Origin: Pseudoalteromonas sp. BSi20652
Lineage (GTDB): Bacteria; Pseudomonadota; Gammaproteobacteria; Enterobacterales; Alteromonadaceae
Direction of reading: 5' to 3'
DNA length: 34,775 bases
Assembly (NCBI RefSeq): GCF_000239855.1
Contig: NZ_BADT01000151.1
Span: forward strand, 1-34,775
The notes beneath the pieces are model-generated. The model was not told where the DNA came from, made no database searches, and was given only the letters and a program-made list of their open reading frames with translations. The translations under genes were made by a program, and so were the position numbers. This document shows, one piece after another, positions 8,489 through 16,286 of this stretch (within the stretch, counting starts at the first letter, position 1; each line of letters begins with the position of its first letter).

Positions 8489-8884
8489 GAAATAAATTAA
8501 CATTTAGCTCTATGTTACTTTTATTTTCTTGTTCAAATATAAACGCTAGCATACTTTTGGATGCTGAAATTTGCGAAGTGTCAATGGACAATAATAGTGA
8601 AAAACTAAAGTTGTCACCTCCATGCTCATTAGTCAAAACTGAAAATGGCAAGAAATTTTTTTCAATTTAATGAAAGTAAAATTTATATTATTTCTGGAGC
8701 CCCGGCTAAATTAGAGAAATTAAAAAGATGGCCAGTAAAAGAGAGTGATAGATGTTCACTGGAATATCAGGCTGTTATAGTCGTTAGTAATAAATTTTCT
8801 CTATCTAAATTGAAAGATAAAGGTTTAGTGTGTACTGATATTGGTTTAGATGAAAAGTTTTATCAACAATTTGTCCAATATTAA
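8485..8884 (+). pseudogene. small exported protein, candidate immunity partner of the Tae4-like remnant, frameshifted
   Basis: The first frame, from ATG 8485, gives a signal peptide (MRNKLTFSSMLLLFSCSNINA) and about 40 more residues, then stops after KKFFSI. The second frame continues as QFNESKIYIISGAP to 8884. Removing one T from the T7 run near 8656-8662 joins them into one 132-residue periplasmic protein. Cysteines occur in AEICEV, PPCSLV, DRCSLE and LVCTDI, which could form two disulfides. I do not recognise the family. The position just after, and overlapping, a periplasm-acting amidase effector suggests an immunity protein. The frameshift may be real decay or a homopolymer sequencing error. 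Confidence 0.55.
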
Positions 8885-8935
8885 TCTATGAGAGGGTAGT
8901 ACAGTTTTCTCGCTTACTCCATATACCTTACTGAT

Positions 8936-8966
8936 TATAAAAACCACTTATTAAAATAAGTGGTTT
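8936..8966 (-). terminator. intrinsic terminator after nfsB
   Basis: AAACCACTTA (8941-8950) and TAAGTGGTTT (8957-8966) form a perfect 10-bp stem with a 6-base loop. Read on the minus strand it is followed by a T-run, so it mainly ends nfsB transcription. Confidence 0.8.
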
Positions 8967-8996
8967 AATTGAAAACTGTTATTAATATAGTATTAC

Positions 8997-9653
8997 TTAT
9001 AAAATCTGAATAACTTGCTCTTTTGCCAAGCGAGATTTAGGTAGCTTAGCATTATAATCTTCAGCGCTATCATGGTAGCCAAGTACTAATGCTACATCGC
9101 ATACGTAACCATTGAGTTCTTTTTCAAAAACTTCGCCAATCAGCTGTGCATCTACGCCTTCCATTGGAGTTGAGTCAATGCCTAAACGCGCCGCTACATG
9201 CATAGTGTTACCCAGTGCAATGTACGTCTGTGCTTTTGTCCACTGTGCGTTATTGCCTTGCTCATCAGTATTCATATCAACAAACGCGAAAGCGCCAAAA
9301 GCTTGTTCACGATTTTCTGTTTTAGTACGACCATTTTTAATATCTGCATCGATTACTTGTGCGTAATCATCGCGGGTATATTTAGGATTGTGAGCAAATA
9401 ATATTATATGCGAAGCTGTTTTAATGTGTGGCTGGTTAAACGCAAATTTATTAGCAAATGTACTATGCATACGCTCTTTAGCCTCATCAGATTCAATAAC
9501 TATAAACTTCCAAGGCTGCGAGTTAATAGATGAAGGAGACAATCGCATAGCCTCATAAATAACGGCTAAATCGTCTTGCGATACGCGCTTAGTGGCGTCG
9601 TAACGTTTTGCAGTGTAGCGTTTTTCTAAGTCATTAATAATTGGGTGAGCCAT
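8997..9653 (-). CDS. nfsB: NfsB-type oxygen-insensitive NAD(P)H nitroreductase
   Basis: A 218-residue flavoprotein of the nitroreductase family, the same length as E. coli NfsB. It likely uses FMN and NAD(P)H to reduce nitroaromatics or quinones in the cytoplasm. Visible features are the N-terminal FMN-contact region (EKRYTAKRYDATKRVS), the SPSSINSQPWKFIVI motif at about residues 38-52, and the C-terminal ALGNTMHVAARLGIDSTPMEG segment typical of NfsB. A purine-rich AGATT precedes the ATG at 9653. It is divergent from a LysR regulator 133 bases away, an arrangement that often means the regulator controls it. The physiological substrate is unknown. Confidence 0.88.
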   Translation of the reverse strand: MAHPIINDLEKRYTAKRYDATKRVSQDDLAVIYEAMRLSPSSINSQPWKFIVIESDEAKERMHSTFANKFAFNQPHIKTASHIILFAHNPKYTRDDYAQVIDADIKNGRTKTENREQAFGAFAFVDMNTDEQGNNAQWTKAQTYIALGNTMHVAARLGIDSTPMEGVDAQLIGEVFEKELNGYVCDVALVLGYHDSAEDYNAKLPKSRLAKEQVIQIL

Positions 9654-9786
9654 TTTTAATCTCCAAAAGTTATAGGGTTTGCGATTAAAAGTACGTGTTA
9701 ATTACTTTATGCGAAGATAATACAGCTTGCTTTGCATTAGATAAACAGCATAATTATTGAATCATTATCAAATATAAATAGATAAT
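9654..9786. promoter_or_regulatory. divergent nfsB / LysR promoter region
   Basis: This AT-rich 133-base gap separates divergent nfsB and the LysR gene and should hold both promoters and the LysR operator. I could not assign a clear T-N11-A site or -35/-10 pair with confidence. Confidence 0.4.
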
Positions 9787-10722
9787 ATGAACATAGAAGA
9801 TTTAAAACTTATTTTAAAAGTCGCTGAGTTTAGAAGTATTACGCTTGCAGCTGCTAAGTTAGATATGCGTACAGCCACAGCAAGTGCTGCTATTAAACGT
9901 GTTGAGTCAGCGCTTGGTAGTGAGCTATTTATCCGTACCACTCGTTATTTGAGGTTGTCGGCTGCTGGAGAGCGCTACATACCACAATGTGAACAGGCTC
10001 TAGCAGTGCTTGAGCTCGCAAAGCAAAACCTTAAAGGTGAGCACGACGAAATAGAAGGGGAATTGCGTGTAGCCCTTTCATCTGACTTAGGGCGTAACCT
10101 AGTGATCCCATGGATTGATGAACTTATGGACACTTACCCAAAGTTAAGTTTAAGAACGCATATTAGTGATAGTAATATCGACTTTTATCGCGATTCAGTT
10201 GATATAGCACTTCGTTATGGCTCACCTAGTGATGCTAGCGTTTATGGTTTTAAAATTTGTAACGTACCGCGTTTATTATGTGCAACTGACGAATATCTCT
10301 TACAAAATGGGACTCCTGTGCATCCCGATGATTTAGCGTCCCATCAAGGTTTGTTTTATCAGTTGCAGGATATTATAAATAATACGTGGGAATTTACTGA
10401 TGGTGAGTCAAAATATAAAGTTAAAATGGATGGCAGGCGCGCCTCAAACGATGGTGATTTAGTAAGGCGCTGGTGCGTTGCGGGTAAAGGCTTGGCTGTA
10501 AAGTCGGCTCTAGATATGGCCGATGATTTACTCAATGACAAAGTGGTTACTGTAATGCCAAAATACCAACATATTGGTGGTGAACTTTGGCTTATTTGCC
10601 CAAGTAGGCAGTCAATAACCCCAGCGGTGCGTTTACTTCGTGATGAATGCAGAGCAAAATCACAGGCTATTTTGCAGCAGTTGGTCAATAAAGGAATTAT
10701 TGATAAAAGCGTACTGAGCTAA
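9787..10722 (+). CDS. LysR-family transcriptional regulator
   Basis: A 311-residue LTTR. The N-terminal winged helix-turn-helix is typical: EDLKLILKVAEFRSITLAAAKL, then SAAIKRVESALGSELFIRTTR. A co-inducer-binding domain fills residues about 90-300, with GELRVALSSDLGRNLVIPWI opening it and the DIALRYG motif near residue 137. It resembles regulators of the divergent-oxidoreductase type and probably controls nfsB, itself, or the damaged glyoxalase-fold gene 13 bases downstream, which may be cotranscribed. No clear Shine-Dalgarno precedes ATG 9787. The ligand cannot be read from sequence. Confidence 0.9.
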   Translation: MNIEDLKLILKVAEFRSITLAAAKLDMRTATASAAIKRVESALGSELFIRTTRYLRLSAAGERYIPQCEQALAVLELAKQNLKGEHDEIEGELRVALSSDLGRNLVIPWIDELMDTYPKLSLRTHISDSNIDFYRDSVDIALRYGSPSDASVYGFKICNVPRLLCATDEYLLQNGTPVHPDDLASHQGLFYQLQDIINNTWEFTDGESKYKVKMDGRRASNDGDLVRRWCVAGKGLAVKSALDMADDLLNDKVVTVMPKYQHIGGELWLICPSRQSITPAVRLLRDECRAKSQAILQQLVNKGIIDKSVLS

Positions 10723-10735
10723 TTAAGGAAGAGTT

Positions 10736-11080
10736 ATGCAAGTTGACGATATTAGAATTTTTATTCCCTGTAAAAATTATGAGCAATCTCAGCGCTTTTA
10801 TTAAGCGCTTGAATTTAAGGTTGAAGATGCCTCAAATGATTTATGTGTGTGTACTTTTGGCGAATGTACGTTCTTTTTACAGCGTTATTATAATAAAACG
10901 TTTGCTGAAAACTTAATGCTGCAACTTTGTGTGTTAAATATAGGCAAAGCATACGAACTCATTAGTAACCTAAACGGTTTTGATATCCGCTTTGAGGGTA
11001 TAAAACAAGAACCTTGGGGTAGCGTTATTTACTTATGGGGACCATCAGGTGAGCTTTGGCACGTAACTGAATTAAATTAA
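10736..11080 (+). pseudogene. glyoxalase/bleomycin-resistance fold protein with in-frame stop
   Basis: The frame opens at ATG 10736 after AGGAAGAG. It encodes a vicinal-oxygen-chelate type protein of 114 residues interrupted by TAA at 10802-10804, in QRFY-stop-ALEFKVED, where relatives read FY-x-AL-F. The rest stays in one frame to 11080 and ends WGSVIYLWGPSGELWHVTE, a good family C-terminus. A single base change at the stop would restore it. It follows the LysR gene by 13 bases and may have been its operon partner. A restart downstream would lack the first beta strand, so I call it a pseudogene unless the base is a sequencing error. Confidence 0.7.
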
Positions 11081-11098
11081 AAATAAAAAGGAATAAAT

Positions 11099-11929
11099 AT
11101 GAGAATTAATAAATATATAATTATTTTTATGGCGACCTTACTTGCTTCTTGTAGTTCGTTTGTGAGTAACAATACAGGTAAAAATACGCAATCTAGTAGC
11201 TTAATGGATTTCTTATATCCTGATCAACAAAGCCGCTCTACCTATAAACCTGAAATACCTGTTTTAAAACTCCCTGTTACCGTCGGAATTGCATTTGTAC
11301 CGTCTAAAAACTGGCAGCCAGACGGGTTAGAAACCCAAAACCAAGTCGAGTTACTCGAAAAAGTAAAAAAGTCATTTCTACAATATGATTACATTGACCG
11401 CATTGAAGTTATACCAAGTACCTATTTAAAAGGGGGTGAAGGCTTCGCAACACTCGAGCAAGTCGGGAGGCTTTACGATGTAGATGTAATGGCACTGGTT
11501 TCATATGATCAAGTTACGCAATCTTATGAAAATAATGCAGCCTTACTTTATTGGACAATAGTGGGTATGTACGTTATTCCAGGTAATGAAAATACAATTC
11601 AAACCTTTGTGGATACAGCTGTTTTTGATATTAAAAGTAGAAAAATGCTATTTAGAGCACCTGGTATAAGTAAGCTTGAAAAAAGAACAACAGCAATAGG
11701 TATTGATGAAACGTTATCTGAAAAGTCAGCTGAAGGTTTTAATCTAGCGGTTAGTGATATGAGTACTAATTTAGATGCAGAACTAGCAAGGTTTAAAACA
11801 CGTGTTAAAGAAGAAAAAATTGCAAAAATAGAAAATAAAGATGGCTCGAGCAGTGCAGGGGCGTTTAGTGTATTTTTTCTGTTTTTAACATCGCTACTTG
11901 TTTTAAAGCGCAGAAACATAAATAGCTAA
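11099..11929 (+). CDS. probable rhombotarget-type lipoprotein with GlyGly-CTERM-like tail
   Basis: A 276-residue exported protein. The N-terminus has a lipoprotein signal with lipobox LLASC (Cys18), and AAAAAGGA precedes the ATG. The C-terminus has a Ser/Gly-rich patch (DGSSSAGA), a hydrophobic span of about 15 residues and the basic end LKRRNINS. That architecture matches GlyGly-CTERM sorting signals cut by rhombosortase proteases. The combination with a lipobox, and the body (VGIAFVPSKNW, LLEKVKKSF, LYDVDVMALVSYDQ), fit what I remember of the 'rhombotarget lipoprotein' family. It should be an envelope protein; its function is unknown. Family assignment is from memory; the dual signals are seen directly. 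Confidence 0.65.
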   Translation: MRINKYIIIFMATLLASCSSFVSNNTGKNTQSSSLMDFLYPDQQSRSTYKPEIPVLKLPVTVGIAFVPSKNWQPDGLETQNQVELLEKVKKSFLQYDYIDRIEVIPSTYLKGGEGFATLEQVGRLYDVDVMALVSYDQVTQSYENNAALLYWTIVGMYVIPGNENTIQTFVDTAVFDIKSRKMLFRAPGISKLEKRTTAIGIDETLSEKSAEGFNLAVSDMSTNLDAELARFKTRVKEEKIAKIENKDGSSSAGAFSVFFLFLTSLLVLKRRNINS

Positions 11930-11970
11930 ATCTCTACATAACTAAGTCGTTAAATACTTAAATTTAAAAA

Positions 11971-12002
11971 GCCACATTATTCACTTATGCGGCGTTTTTT
12001 TT
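11971..12002 (+). terminator. probable terminator between the lipoprotein and hydrolase genes
   Basis: GCCACAT (11971-11977) pairs with ATGCGGC (11987-11993) with one mismatch, then eight T at 11995-12002. It lies between convergent genes, 42 bases after the lipoprotein stop and just before the hydrolase 3' end. Confidence 0.6.
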
Positions 12003-12007
12003 GGTAC

Positions 12008-12904
12008 CTAGCTTAATTTTTCATTAAAAAACGATAAGGTACGTTGCCATGCAAGCTCGGCATTGTCCTTATCATAGCGACCTGTCGAGTCATTATGAAA
12101 ACCATGATTTGCCCCTTTATACATATGCATAGTGTATTCAACGTTATTAGCTTTTAAATCTTGTTCGTACTGTGGCCACGACGCGTTTACACGTTTATCA
12201 AGCTCGCCCAATTGAATCATTAATGGTGCTTTTATGTTTTTACGTAAACTTTCACTGGCAGGAGTACCATAAAAAGGCACGCCAGCGCTGAGTAAATCAC
12301 TATCAACGGCTGCTAAGTAATTAACAATATAACCCCCAAAACAAAAGCCTACGGCGCCTAACTTACCGTTACTGTTAGGATGCGCTTTTAAAAAGTGAGC
12401 AGCGGCTACAAAGTCGTTTTGAATTTTAGCTCTGTCCATGGTGCGTTGCATTGCACGGCCTTCATCGTCATTGCCCGGGTAACCACCAAGCGGGAAGAGT
12501 GCATCGGGTGCAAAGGCAATAAACCCTTTTTTGGCTAAGCGCCTTGCTACATCTTTTATGTAAGGGTTTAAACCACGGTTTTCGTGAATAACTAAAACAA
12601 CAGGCAACTTACCCTCAATTTTGCTTGGAACTGCTAAGTAACCTTTACCTTTACCTTTACCGTGCCCGTCTGGCGAATCAAATTCTTCGTACGTTGCTTT
12701 AATATCATCGTCATTAAACGACACTTGTTCAGCCAATGCGTAATTAGGTAATAATGCTGAGGTAAGTACAGCCATCGAAAAGCCAAGCGCAGCAAGACCA
12801 CCGAGTTTTTTCATAAATGTACGACGATCCATTAAACCGTGAGCGTATTCGTCATACCAATCAAAGGCTTCTTGAGGAATGTGATCAGAGGGAGATGTAT
12901 TCAT
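12008..12904 (-). CDS. Tat-exported dienelactone hydrolase family protein (YghX-like)
   Basis: An alpha/beta hydrolase of 298 residues. The N-terminus carries a twin-arginine signal (DRRTFMKKLGG near residues 26-36, then a hydrophobic stretch to ALAEQ), so it should be exported folded to the periplasm. The Cys-His-Asp triad of dienelactone hydrolases fits Cys in GFCFGGYIV, His in GANHGFHND and an Asp in GELDKR. The length and Tat signal resemble E. coli YghX. AAGGA lies 7 bases before the ATG. A GKGKGKG stretch near residue 80 comes from a hexanucleotide repeat. The substrate is unknown. Confidence 0.88.
   Translation of the reverse strand: MNTSPSDHIPQEAFDWYDEYAHGLMDRRTFMKKLGGLAALGFSMAVLTSALLPNYALAEQVSFNDDDIKATYEEFDSPDGHGKGKGKGYLAVPSKIEGKLPVVLVIHENRGLNPYIKDVARRLAKKGFIAFAPDALFPLGGYPGNDDEGRAMQRTMDRAKIQNDFVAAAHFLKAHPNSNGKLGAVGFCFGGYIVNYLAAVDSDLLSAGVPFYGTPASESLRKNIKAPLMIQLGELDKRVNASWPQYEQDLKANNVEYTMHMYKGANHGFHNDSTGRYDKDNAELAWQRTLSFFNEKLS
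12640..12661. repeat. in-frame hexanucleotide repeat in the hydrolase gene
   Basis: Three and a half copies of ACCTTT encode alternating Gly-Lys (GKGKGKG) on the minus strand just after the signal peptide region. The 6-base unit keeps the frame, so copy number could vary between strains without breaking the gene. Confidence 0.8.
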
Positions 12905-13081
12905 GGCTGTTCCTTAATTTTATTATGTTTATTTGTTATTTAAATACCATAACGTATTAGGGATAAAAAACGAGCAATATTTCTATCAATTATTAGGACT
13001 GTTAATTAATCCTGCTTGTTAAACAATGGGAAGTAGAGACAGTATTAGCAAATAGTTGAAGGTTATTTTTAAAGTATTAAT

Positions 13082-13116
13082 AAAAAGCTCGGCATATAAT
13101 ATGCCGAGCTTTTTTG
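13082..13116 (-). terminator. intrinsic terminator after the RND pump gene
   Basis: AAAAGCTCGGCATAT and ATATGCCGAGCTTTT form a near-perfect long stem with an A-run on one side and a T-run on the other. It lies about 18 bases after the RND stop on the minus strand and should end the adaptor-pump transcript. Confidence 0.92.
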
Positions 13117-13134
13117 GTTGGGATGTTACTTAAT

Positions 13135-16100
13135 TTAGCTATTAGTAGGCGCTGGTTGGGCATCTACTAGTGGTGGCTTGCCACGCATTTTACGTACTAA
13201 TCGTTTTGCATCTTCTAGTGCAACATACTGGCACGGTATAAGTATCAGTGTAATTACTGTGGCAAATAACACACCAAAAGCAAGTGATACAGCCATTGGG
13301 ATAACAATTTTAGCTTGTAAACTCGTTTCAAAAATAATTGGCATTACACCAATAAAGGTAGTGATTGAGGTAAGTAATATCGCTCTAAAGCGACGAGCAC
13401 CGGCTTGCATTACAGCATCCTTAATCGCAACACCTTCAGCGCGTGCTTTGTTTACAAAATCAACCATAACGAGGGAATCGTTTACGACCACACCCGCTAC
13501 AGCAATTATGCCAAACATCGATAAGCTACTCATGGTCATACCTAAAATCATATGCCCAAACATCGCGCCCACTACACCAAACGGAATAACCGACATTATA
13601 ATAAGTGGCTGCGAGTAAGATCGAAGCGGAATGGCTAACAAGGCAAATATAATCATCATTGATATACCAAAATCACGAAGCTGCTCTGAAGCGCTATCCA
13701 TTTCTTCTTGAATGCGCCCAGCTACATCACTTGTAACGCCAGGGTAACTTTTAAGTAATGTTGGTAAGTATTCATCACGAATTTCTTCTGCAATAGCAAA
13801 TGGTTCGGCTTGGTCGGTATTTACCGCAGCCCATACATTTACAGTACGTTTAGAGTTTTCGCGGCGAATACGGTTTACACCGTCAACCAGCTTAACTTCG
13901 GCTACTTCACTTAGCGGTACTTCAGCGCCTGTAGGCGTAATAATACGCACACTTGCGATGTCACTTATTGAGTTACGTTCGTCTTCTGGATAGCGAATCA
14001 TGACTTTAATTTCTTCGCCTTCACGCAATATTCGCTGCGCTTCTAAGCCGTAGTAACTAAAGCTAACTTGCGATGCGACATCAGCAAGCGTTAAACCCAT
14101 GCTGTAAGCGAGTGGTTTTAAATCAAGTTGCACTTCGTCGGTAGCGCTTTGCATTGAATCGTTTACGTCGCCAACGCCTTCCATTGTTTGTAATTTGGCT
14201 TTTAATTTACCAGCCACTTCTTTTAGCTCGTCAGCATTTTTGCCTTCAAGTTTAAAGCTAACGTCGCCATCATCTCGACCGCCATTCATTATACTGTCTT
14301 GAATGGTCATGGTTTTAATGCCTGGTAAAGCGGGCATTTGCTCACGCCATAATGCACTTAGGGCAAAGGTATCGATAGGGCGTAAATCAGGCTCTACCAA
14401 AATGGCCATAATATTTGCTTGCGTTCGTCCGCGCAGACTTACCGATAAATCGCGGATCATCGGTTTACCGTATTGCTCTTGTAGTTGCTGATCGACCTTT
14501 AACAACACGCTTTCTATTTTACGTGCGGTTTCAAGCGTTGCTTGCTCAGATGAAGCAAGGTTCATTTCAATATCAATACGTGGAAAGTCGTGCGGTATTT
14601 TAGGGTTTGGTACAAACTTAACTAAACCACCTGCAAACATACCTGCGCTTACAATAAGCAAACACATAAAGCCAACAATTACGGTATAGCGATAATGAAT
14701 ACAGCGGCTAACAAAAGGAAGGTAGTAGTTATTTACAAAGCCTTTTAAACCACTATCAATCACCATACGCAAACGATGTAATGGGTTTTTAGGGTTTGGT
14801 TTACGTGGGTTCATTGCTGCAATATGCGCAGGTAAAATAAGTTTTGATTCAATGAGTGAAAAAATCAAGCATAAAATAATCACGCCACCAATGGCCTTAG
14901 AAAAAGCAGCGCCAGGGCCGGTTGCGAGTGTTTGAGGTAAAAATGCCGCAATAGTCGTTAGTACACCAAAGGTTGCTGGCATCGCAACACGTTTTACGCC
15001 GCGTACTACGTTATCAAGTGTATGGCCGTATTTTTCTATTTCGGCACTGGCTGACTCGCCCACAACTATGGCGTCATCAACAACAATCCCGAGCACAAGT
15101 ATAAAGGCAAAAAGAGAGGCTAGGTTAATTGTTACATCTAAAAAGCCAATAGGCATAAACAAAAAGGCGCCTAAAAACGAAACCGGTAAGCCCATCATTA
15201 CCCAAAATGCTAAGCGTAGCGGTAAAAATAGTGCCAGCACTATCATTACTAACAAGCCACCCCAAATCATGTTATCGACCATCATATCAAGTCGACCTTC
15301 AAGGTAGTAAGTTAAATCAACAATAGGAGAGAGCTTAACGCCTGCAGGTAAAATTGGCTCTTTAGTTGCCATGTAGCTTTTAAGTACTTTTGCTACATCG
15401 GTAATGTCTTGATCTTTTGATGCGTTAACTTCAAACGAGAGTGAGTTTTTACCATTGTATTTTGAATATTGTAGACCTTCTTCAAAGCCGTCGTTAATGG
15501 TTGCTACATCGCCTAAATAAATTTGTGCGCCATCAGCAAGGGTAATAAGGGGAAGTTTTTCAAACTCAAAGCCACGGTAGGCTTGTTTTTCAACACGCAT
15601 CGAAATATAACCGTTTTCAGAGCGTATTTGCCCCGCCGACATATTGGCCGAAAAGTTTTGTACAGCGCCTGCAATATCTCTAAATGTTAAGCCATATTCA
15701 CGTAGTTTATCTGGGCTGACTTCTATACCAATTTCGTACTCTAAACCGCCGTTAAAATTAACAAGATTCACGTTAGGCAGCGCTTGTAGCTCATCTTTTA
15801 TATCGTTACCAAGCTCTTTTAACTGGTAGTTACTCATGTCGCCATAAAGTGCGAGTATCATTACTTCTTGCTCAAACTTATCGCGGCGAACAACAGGGCG
15901 CTCCATCCCCGCAGGAAAGGTGTTTATTGAATCAACTTGTACTTTAATTTCATCAAGTACTTCTTGTGGGTTGTATTGTTCTTCTATTTCAATCCACGCT
16001 TGTGAAAAACCACGGTTAGAGTAAGTAATTAGGCGTTTAATGCCTTCAATACCTTCGAGGTTTTCCTCAACTTTTATGGTTATGCCTTCTTCAACTTCTT

Positions 16101-16284
16101 GCGGGGCTGCACCTGGGTAAACCGCTTGTACGCTTATCCAGTTACTTTCAAACTGTGGGAACATTTGTTTGCGAATGGTCATTGCCATTAAAATACCACC
16201 TACTAATATAAATATCATTAGTAGGTTTGCAGCAACGGGATTTCGGGCAAACCATGCTATTAAACCTGTTTCACGAGTGTTCAT
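13135..16284 (-). CDS. RND-family efflux pump inner-membrane transporter
   Basis: A proton-driven inner-membrane exporter of 1049 residues, the usual AcrB-like length. The two homologous halves are visible. Each has a first transmembrane helix (AWFARNPVAANLLMIFILVGG; the second half opens YRYTVIVGFMCLLIV near residue 530), a large periplasmic domain, and a helix bundle. TM4 contains GIVVDDAIVVGE with the paired Asp of the proton relay. The partner gene encodes the periplasmic adaptor, whose stop lies 2 bases before this ATG, and AGAGGGA near its end gives the ribosome binding site. No outer-membrane channel gene is present, so TolC from elsewhere is implied. Divergence from AcrB is large enough that I cannot name the drug or substrate. 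Confidence 0.93.
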   Translation of the reverse strand: MNTRETGLIAWFARNPVAANLLMIFILVGGILMAMTIRKQMFPQFESNWISVQAVYPGAAPQEVEEGITIKVEENLEGIEGIKRLITYSNRGFSQAWIEIEEQYNPQEVLDEIKVQVDSINTFPAGMERPVVRRDKFEQEVMILALYGDMSNYQLKELGNDIKDELQALPNVNLVNFNGGLEYEIGIEVSPDKLREYGLTFRDIAGAVQNFSANMSAGQIRSENGYISMRVEKQAYRGFEFEKLPLITLADGAQIYLGDVATINDGFEEGLQYSKYNGKNSLSFEVNASKDQDITDVAKVLKSYMATKEPILPAGVKLSPIVDLTYYLEGRLDMMVDNMIWGGLLVMIVLALFLPLRLAFWVMMGLPVSFLGAFLFMPIGFLDVTINLASLFAFILVLGIVVDDAIVVGESASAEIEKYGHTLDNVVRGVKRVAMPATFGVLTTIAAFLPQTLATGPGAAFSKAIGGVIILCLIFSLIESKLILPAHIAAMNPRKPNPKNPLHRLRMVIDSGLKGFVNNYYLPFVSRCIHYRYTVIVGFMCLLIVSAGMFAGGLVKFVPNPKIPHDFPRIDIEMNLASSEQATLETARKIESVLLKVDQQLQEQYGKPMIRDLSVSLRGRTQANIMAILVEPDLRPIDTFALSALWREQMPALPGIKTMTIQDSIMNGGRDDGDVSFKLEGKNADELKEVAGKLKAKLQTMEGVGDVNDSMQSATDEVQLDLKPLAYSMGLTLADVASQVSFSYYGLEAQRILREGEEIKVMIRYPEDERNSISDIASVRIITPTGAEVPLSEVAEVKLVDGVNRIRRENSKRTVNVWAAVNTDQAEPFAIAEEIRDEYLPTLLKSYPGVTSDVAGRIQEEMDSASEQLRDFGISMMIIFALLAIPLRSYSQPLIIMSVIPFGVVGAMFGHMILGMTMSSLSMFGIIAVAGVVVNDSLVMVDFVNKARAEGVAIKDAVMQAGARRFRAILLTSITTFIGVMPIIFETSLQAKIVIPMAVSLAFGVLFATVITLILIPCQYVALEDAKRLVRKMRGKPPLVDAQPAPTNS

Positions 16285-16286
16285 GA

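Noticed and set aside
13178-15829. Several + strand reading frames of 60-146 codons inside the RND gene
   Set aside because: They are opposite-strand shadows of a well-supported transporter, with low-complexity Ser/Ile/Thr-rich translations and no ribosome binding sites.
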